Below are positions 58,927 to 64,000 of a DNA stretch of 64,000 nt, one piece after another. A program made the translations under genes and the position numbers. The stretch covers positions 10,406-74,405 of the forward strand of contig JBHJOB010000046.1 in NCBI GenBank assembly GCA_050330195.1. The letters are read 5' to 3'. Numbering within the stretch: position 1 is the stretch's first letter; each line of letters starts with the position of its first letter. The notes beneath the pieces were generated by a model. It saw only the letters and a list, made by a program, of their open reading frames with translations. It was not told where the DNA came from and made no database searches. Source of the DNA: JAHQVI01 sp050330195 (GTDB taxonomy: Bacteria > Pseudomonadota > Alphaproteobacteria > Rhizobiales > Rhodomicrobiaceae).

Positions 58927-59562
58927 ATGGCAGGCAGCGAGATGATGGCGGGAAATAGCGGTGATGAAGGGCGAACGGCGGGCGATACGGGGCTGATCCG
59001 GCATTTGACGGCGCGGCGTTCCGTGACCGCGGCCGCCCTTGGCGAGCCGGGCCCGGACCGCGAGACGCTCATGGACATGCTGACGATTGCCGCCCGCGTG
59101 CCGGATCACAAGAAGCTGGCGCCGTGGCGGTTCATCGTGATCGAAGGCGAGGCGAGGGCGGCGTTCGGCGAGCGGCTGGCGCGGATCTGGGCGGAGAGGG
59201 AACCCGAGGCCTCGCCGGTCAAGCTGGAGACGGAGCGGACACGCTTTACCCGCGTGCCTGTCGTCGTCGCGGTCATATCGTCGCCGAAGCCGCACCCGGC
59301 CTGCCCGGAATGGGAACAGGTGCTGTCGGCTGGCGCGGCGTGTCTCAATCTGCTCCATGCGGCGGGCGCGTATGGTTTCGGCGCGCAGTGGATTACGGAA
59401 TGGTACGGATTCGACGAGCGCGTGGCGGCGGCTTTCGGGCTCGCGGATGGCGAGCGCTTTGCGGGCTTCGTCTATATCGGCACGCCGCAGGAGCAACCGA
59501 ATGAGCGCGACCGGCCCGATCTCGCCGCGATCACGCAGTTTCCCTCGGGGCCTGCCGGATAA
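58927..59562 (+). CDS. Nitroreductase-family flavoprotein (YdjA-like)
   Basis: 211 residues from ATG 58927. FMN contacts are RRSVTAAALG near the start, APWRFIVIEG, and the C-terminal GFVYIGTP. The small YdjA-type lacks the long insert of NfsA. Reduces nitro or quinone compounds with NAD(P)H; natural substrate unknown. Divergent from the repeat-protein gene, convergent with the gene at 59572-60369. Confidence 0.9.
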   Translation: MAGSEMMAGNSGDEGRTAGDTGLIRHLTARRSVTAAALGEPGPDRETLMDMLTIAARVPDHKKLAPWRFIVIEGEARAAFGERLARIWAEREPEASPVKLETERTRFTRVPVVVAVISSPKPHPACPEWEQVLSAGAACLNLLHAAGAYGFGAQWITEWYGFDERVAAAFGLADGERFAGFVYIGTPQEQPNERDRPDLAAITQFPSGPAG

Positions 59563-59571
59563 TCCGGCAGA

Positions 59572-60369
59572 TCAGAACGGGGCCCAGTCGTCGTTTTTCT
59601 TCGATTGCTGCTGGTTCACCGAACTGGTGACGGCCTCGGGCCTGTCGACCGCCAGCATCGCCGGCAAAGTCTGCTGCACGCTTTCCTGCAACAGGGCAAG
59701 GAGGATCTCCTGTGTCTTCGGATCGTCGGCTACGGCCTCCAGCGACGCATGGGCCTCGAAGTCGATTTTCTGATGCGGTCCCTGTATGGCGTCGGTGAAG
59801 ATGTTCTGTCCTGTGCGCAGGTTTTTCCAGTCCAGAAAAGCGTAGCTCCGGCCGTCGAAAATGCGCGCTTGCGCGATAGCATGGACATAACGAATGTCAC
59901 CGAACAGGCTTTCGGCTTCAACGACGCCAAGCCCGCCTACAGCCTGGTTGGTCGAACCGAACGAACTGCCCGCAGAGGCAATGAGAAGAAAATATTTACA
60001 CTCTTTCTTGTCGCCCAGCCTGCTCAATATGGGGGCATTCTCTTCCTTGCCGTCCGACAGCAAACCGCCGCGCAGCTTGTCGACGGCCTCGCCCAACTCT
60101 GCCGGAACGGCGATCTGCTTCACGTCGAACTGGCTGCTGAGCGCCTTTTCAACGATGGCGCGCACTTTCTCGTCGATCTTCCATTCCGGAATCGGGCGTG
60201 CGGAATATTCATTACCGAAGACCATGATGCCGATCTTCTTCATGTGAAATTGCTCGCCAAGCCGTGAAAAGACGCAAACCGAACTTTTCTCGTCCGCTCT
60301 GGCAGCCATGTCCGGAATAAATAATCCGGTAAAAATCAATGAAGCAATGAACAAGGATGCGCGACGCAT
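59572..60369 (-). CDS. Exported hypothetical protein
   Basis: 265 residues. Signal peptide RRASLFIASLIFTGLFIPDM, then an alpha/beta-type soluble domain (KKIGIMVFGNEYSARPIPEWKIDEKV, FDVKQIAVPAELG, CKYFLLIASAGSSFGSTNQ). The C-terminus is Gln/Lys/Asp-rich. No membrane anchor or known family. It ends nine bases from the convergent nitroreductase gene. Confidence 0.78.
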   Translation of the reverse strand: MRRASLFIASLIFTGLFIPDMAARADEKSSVCVFSRLGEQFHMKKIGIMVFGNEYSARPIPEWKIDEKVRAIVEKALSSQFDVKQIAVPAELGEAVDKLRGGLLSDGKEENAPILSRLGDKKECKYFLLIASAGSSFGSTNQAVGGLGVVEAESLFGDIRYVHAIAQARIFDGRSYAFLDWKNLRTGQNIFTDAIQGPHQKIDFEAHASLEAVADDPKTQEILLALLQESVQQTLPAMLAVDRPEAVTSSVNQQQSKKNDDWAPF

Positions 60370-60687
60370 CGTCTATCTCCATATATGAGCTGATCTGTAT
60401 TGCGAGACGGAAGCTCTTTCCATGGAGGCGTTTCATCTGCAACCCGCTATTTCGGAAACAGAGTTATTGTCCTTTTGCGCATGACGGGACCGGGCTGCCC
60501 GCCCGCTTGCGGCTGGCATTAATTTATTGTACCCAGACTGCCATGAGACCGTTGCCCTGTGTGATCAGCATAAGCCGAATTCGCGGCCCGGTTGCCTGAG
60601 GGCGCCGGGTAAGCCATCACTGCTGTTTTCACCCGCCGGAGTATGCCGGGGGATTTGACGAACCGATCAGCCTGGGATCTCACTTCC
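60370..60687. other. Divergent intergenic region before ileS
   Basis: 318 bases with no supported gene. It should contain the ileS promoter and the promoter of the exported protein. An in-frame ATG at 60643 could extend ileS by 15 residues, but the added sequence is unlike IleRS. Confidence 0.5.
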
Positions 60688-63600
60688 ATGACCAAGGTTA
60701 AAGACGCCCCTGCCAAGGGCGCCACGCCCGCCGCCGCCGAAGAAAGCCGCGACTGGAGCAAGACGCTGTTTCTGCCGAAAACCGATTTCGCGATGAAGGC
60801 GGGTCTCTCCAATCTGGAGCCCAGGCTGCTTGAGCGCTGGGAAAAGATGAAGCTTTTCAGCAAGATCCGCAAAGCCGCCAAGGGCCGCCCGAAAGCCATC
60901 CTGCATGACGGCCCCCCTTACGCGAACGGCAATATCCATATCGGCCATGCGCTCAACAAGATCCTGAAAGACCTCGTGGCGCGCTCGCAGCTCATGCTGG
61001 GGCGCGATAGCAACTACGTGCCGGGCTGGGACTGTCACGGCCTGCCGATCGAGTGGAAGATCGAGGAGCAATATCGCGCCAAGGGCAAGAACAAGGACGA
61101 CGTGCCGATCATCGAGTTCCGCCGCGAATGCCGGGAGTTCGCGCAACACTGGATCGAGGTGCAGCGCGATGAGTTCAAAAGGCTCGGCGTCGAGGGCGAT
61201 TGGGAAAACCCTTACGCCACGATGACCTTCGATGCGGAGGCCACGATCGCGGGCGAGTTGATGAAATTCGCCATGAACGGCTCGCTCTATCAGGGCTCGA
61301 AGCCGGTCATGTGGTCGGTCGTGGAGAAGACCGCGCTCGCCGAGGCGGAGGTCGAGTACAAGGAGCATACGAGCCCGACGATCTTTGTGAAGTTTCCGGT
61401 CAATTGTCTCGTTGGGCCGGGGCCGTTAGTAAGCGAACAAGACCCATCCGGAGCAGCATTTCGGGCATTGGATGACGTTCTTGCTTCTTCAATCGTGATC
61501 TGGACGACAACGCCGTGGACGATTCCAGGTAACCGCGCAATCGCTTATTCGTCGAAGATTTCTTATGGCCTATATGAGGTCGCTGAAGCAGGTGATGAAA
61601 ATTGGGCGAAGACTGGAGATAAGTTTATCTTAGCCGACGCTCTTATTGAGCAATTTAAAGCGGCTGCAAGAGTGGAGGCTTTCAATCGACTTTGGACAAT
61701 TGAGCCAGAAGTTCTCAGTGTAGTTCTCTGTCATCATCCATTTCACGGTCAAGGTTACGATTTCCACGTATGCCTCTATGAAGGCGATTTCGTCACCGAG
61801 GAAACCGGCACGGGCTTCGTCCATATCGCACCGGGACACGGTGCGGATGACTATGAGCTGTTCGTCAGGCACAAGGCCAGCTTCGCCGAAGCGGGCATTC
61901 CCGAGGTGCCGCATACCGTCCAGCCGAACGGCTATTATTTCGAGCACGTCCCGCTGTTCGGCGGCGCGGAGCCGAAGCGGGTCATCAATGACAAGGGCAA
62001 ATTCGCCGACGCCAATGACGCGGTGATCGCTGCGCTGGTCGAAGCCAATGCGCTGGTCGCGCGCGGCAAGCTGCGCCACCAATATCCGCATTCATGGCGC
62101 TCGAAGGCCCCGGTTATCTTCCGCAACACGCCGCAATGGTTCATCGCCATCGACAAGCCGGTGAAGACCAAGGGCTTCAAGACGCAGAACACCATTCGCG
62201 AACTGGCGCTCAAAGCCATCGACGAGACGCGCTTCGTGCCCAAAGCCGGTCAGAATCGCCTGCGCGGCATGATCGAATCGCGGCCCGACTGGGTGATCTC
62301 GCGCCAGCGCGCCTGGGGCGTGCCGATCACGGTGTTTCTCAACGAGAAGACCGGCGAGGTCATCCCGAATGCCGATTTCAACGGCTCAAAAGAGCTGATG
62401 GACCGGATCATGGCGGCCTTTGCCGAGGAAGGCGCGGACGCCTGGTTCAAGCCGAACGCGAAGGACCGATTCCTGAAGGACATGGTCGCCAATCCGGATG
62501 AGTGGAAGAAGGTCGATGACATTCTCGACGTCTGGTTCGAATCCGGCTCCACGCACGCTTTCGTGCTGGAGAAACGCAAGGATCTCGGCTCGCCCGCCAG
62601 CCTCTATCTCGAAGGCTCGGACCAGCATCGCGGCTGGTTCCATTCCTCGCTGCTGGAATCCTGCGGAACGCGTGGCCGCGCGCCCTATGACGGCGTGCTG
62701 ACTCATGGCTTCATTCTCAACGAGAAGGGCGAGAAGATGTCGAAATCGGAGGGGAACGCCGCCTCTCCGCAATCGGTGACGCAACAGTTCGGCGCGGAAA
62801 TCCTGCGGCTCTGGGTGGCGTCTTCCGACTATTCAGCCGATCTGCGTTTCGGCCCGACGATCCTGAAGACCTCGGTGGACAGCTACCGCAAGATGCGCAA
62901 CACGCTGCGCTTCCTGCTCGGCAATCTGGCGCACTACCGGGACGATCTGCGCGTCGAATACAAGGATATGCCGGAGTTGGAGCGCTTCATCCTGCACCGG
63001 CTCTGGGAACTCGACGGCATCGTGCGCAAGGCCTATGACGCCTACGACTTCAAGCGCGCCTATTCGGCCCTGTCGAATTTCTGCACGGGCGATCTGTCCT
63101 CGCTGTTCTTCGACATCCGCAAGGACACGCTTTATTGCGAACCGCCGTCCAGCATGAAGCGCCGCGCCGCGCTAACCGTGCTCGACGAGCTGTTCAACTG
63201 CCTCACGACATGGCTTGCCCCAATCCTCGCCTTCACGGTTGAGGAAGCCTATCTGGCGCGCTTCCCGGACGCGAAGGATTCGGTGCACCTGAAGACGTTC
63301 CCGGAGATTCCGGCCGATTGGCGGAATGACAAGCTCGCCGCGAAATGGCTGGACATCTGGCGGCTTCGCGAGGTCGTGACCGGCGCGCTGGAAATCGAGC
63401 GGCGCGAGAAGCGTATCGGGTCTAGCCTTGAAGCGGCCCCGACAATCTATGTGGAGGACAAGGCGCTTTACGAACTTGCCAGGAACGAGGACTGGGCGGA
63501 AATCGCCATCACCAGCGCGGCGGAGCTGAAATCCGGCAAGGCGCCGGAGGGGGCGTTTGCGCTGGATGAGGTGCCGGATGTTGCCGTGGCGCCGGGATAT

Positions 63601-63732
63601 GCGAAGGGGCGGAAATGCGCCCGGTCGTGGAAGATCTCGCCCGATGTCGGGTCCGACAAGGAGTTCCCCGATCTCAGCCCGCGTGACGCCGCCGCAGTAC
63701 GTGAGCTGGATGCCATGCGGGGCGCGCAATAA
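60688..63732 (+). CDS. ileS: Isoleucyl-tRNA synthetase
   Basis: Charges tRNA-Ile. 1014 residues. HIGH at 84-87 (GNIHIGHALNK), KMSKS at 683-687, CP1 editing domain about 220-450 with TTTPWTIPGNRAIAY and HIAPGHGADDYE. Codons for residues about 236-367 (61400-61790) are markedly AT-richer than the rest of the gene (about 48% GC by hand count against about 62%), suggesting that part of the editing domain was acquired by recombination. The frame is intact throughout. Confidence 0.96.
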   Translation: MTKVKDAPAKGATPAAAEESRDWSKTLFLPKTDFAMKAGLSNLEPRLLERWEKMKLFSKIRKAAKGRPKAILHDGPPYANGNIHIGHALNKILKDLVARSQLMLGRDSNYVPGWDCHGLPIEWKIEEQYRAKGKNKDDVPIIEFRRECREFAQHWIEVQRDEFKRLGVEGDWENPYATMTFDAEATIAGELMKFAMNGSLYQGSKPVMWSVVEKTALAEAEVEYKEHTSPTIFVKFPVNCLVGPGPLVSEQDPSGAAFRALDDVLASSIVIWTTTPWTIPGNRAIAYSSKISYGLYEVAEAGDENWAKTGDKFILADALIEQFKAAARVEAFNRLWTIEPEVLSVVLCHHPFHGQGYDFHVCLYEGDFVTEETGTGFVHIAPGHGADDYELFVRHKASFAEAGIPEVPHTVQPNGYYFEHVPLFGGAEPKRVINDKGKFADANDAVIAALVEANALVARGKLRHQYPHSWRSKAPVIFRNTPQWFIAIDKPVKTKGFKTQNTIRELALKAIDETRFVPKAGQNRLRGMIESRPDWVISRQRAWGVPITVFLNEKTGEVIPNADFNGSKELMDRIMAAFAEEGADAWFKPNAKDRFLKDMVANPDEWKKVDDILDVWFESGSTHAFVLEKRKDLGSPASLYLEGSDQHRGWFHSSLLESCGTRGRAPYDGVLTHGFILNEKGEKMSKSEGNAASPQSVTQQFGAEILRLWVASSDYSADLRFGPTILKTSVDSYRKMRNTLRFLLGNLAHYRDDLRVEYKDMPELERFILHRLWELDGIVRKAYDAYDFKRAYSALSNFCTGDLSSLFFDIRKDTLYCEPPSSMKRRAALTVLDELFNCLTTWLAPILAFTVEEAYLARFPDAKDSVHLKTFPEIPADWRNDKLAAKWLDIWRLREVVTGALEIERREKRIGSSLEAAPTIYVEDKALYELARNEDWAEIAITSAAELKSGKAPEGAFALDEVPDVAVAPGYAKGRKCARSWKISPDVGSDKEFPDLSPRDAAAVRELDAMRGAQ

Positions 63733-63744
63733 AATCGAACAGGG

Positions 63745-63770
63745 TTGCGGGAGGTTCATCCCTTCCGCAA
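63745..63770 (+). terminator. Hairpin after ileS
   Basis: TTGCGGGAGG pairs with CCTTCCGCAA (one G-U) around TTCATC, 12 bases past the stop. No T-run follows, so it may end the transcript only with help from Rho. Confidence 0.4.
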
Positions 63771-63880
63771 GCTCCTCCCTGATCTAGCCTGAATTATGCA
63801 CGTCATTCTATCGTTATGCGGACGAACTAATCTGATTTCCGCTTTTCCGTTGTGCAAGGCATGCGTTAGCGCCGCTGGAA

Positions 63881-64000
63881 TCAAGCGGTCATCAGGCGGG
63901 GTTTGCGGTGGACGGGGAAGGGCTCGTTCGGGGGCATCAGCGCCCCGGCGTTCACGTCATTGGACGCGGGAGGCAACCAAGCACGGTTCGCAAGATCGCC
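63881..64000 (-). CDS. C-terminus of an unidentified protein, truncated by window edge
   Basis: The last 39 codons are visible, ending TGA at 63883-63881. The peptide (NRAWLPPASNDVNAG, then MPPNEPFPVHRKPRLMTA) is proline-rich and looks like a genuine, codon-biased C-terminus. The protein begins beyond 64000. Too little to name it. Confidence 0.5.
   Translation of the reverse strand, partial: GDLANRAWLPPASNDVNAGALMPPNEPFPVHRKPRLMTA

Noticed and set aside
60643..60687. Alternative upstream start for ileS
   Set aside because: Extra residues do not resemble IleRS N-termini; ATG at 60688 gives the family-like start.

Overview
The window is about 62% GC, densely coded, and reads as the chromosome of an alphaproteobacterium. 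The support is a set of lineage-typical small families and neighbourhoods: DUF2093 after xseA, DUF4170 between an inositol-phosphatase-like gene and the Kdo transferase, DUF6867 inside a liv operon, and TAT-type leaders containing YAAPV. A Parvibaculum-like or other Hyphomicrobiales-type genome is my guess, not a demonstrated assignment. No rRNA, tRNA, CRISPR array or insertion-sequence transposase was seen.

Layout. 1-10.8 kb: pseudouridine synthase (cut by the window edge), tadA, small membrane or secreted proteins, an isochorismatase-like/patatin/haloacetate-dehalogenase-like operon, purD, xseA-DUF2093, and exported MsrA and MsrB. 11-15.4 kb: a sugar-acid module (ketoglutarate semialdehyde dehydrogenase type, IlvD/Edd dehydratase, RraA-like) separated by palindromic repeats. 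15.4-19.8 kb: the most unusual locus. It holds a fused HprK-like/PqqD-like protein, an 82-residue serine- and arginine-rich peptide, a subtilase with the same leader as the peptide, and a divergent ECF sigma/anti-sigma pair. Three sites of the form GGAATAA-N14/15-CGTTNT lie before the peptide, the subtilase and the sigma gene. 19.9-26 kb: rsmE, ubiA, then a lipid A/Kdo operon with a DUF374-WaaA fusion and lpxK. 26-33 kb: P1-family peptidase and a complete branched-chain amino acid ABC operon. 33-39.3 kb: fadE-fadJ-fadI. 39.5-41.3 kb: two tandemly duplicated exported thioredoxins with a CcdA-type membrane protein. 41.3-49.3 kb: MerR regulator with fadD, an ACP/ketoacyl synthase pair, bdhA with a second patatin, DUF502, DUF3096. 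49.3-52.6 kb: accessory DNA with a roughly 28% GC leader, an orphan ParA module, and a low-GC gene bounded by a perfect 35-bp duplication of the uvrA 3' end. 52.6-64 kb: uvrA, two exported proteins sharing a repeated beta-type unit, a nitroreductase, and ileS with a low-GC segment inside its editing domain.

How the genes work together. Fatty-acid degradation is spread over fadE/J/I and fadD with a neighbouring MerR regulator. Oxidative protein repair outside the cytoplasm is represented by MsrA, MsrB and probably the Trx/CcdA set. Inner-core lipid A assembly is in one operon. The best candidate for an undescribed system is the ECF-controlled peptide/subtilase/HprK-PqqD cassette. Second are the ParA module and the small interval bounded by the uvrA repeat.
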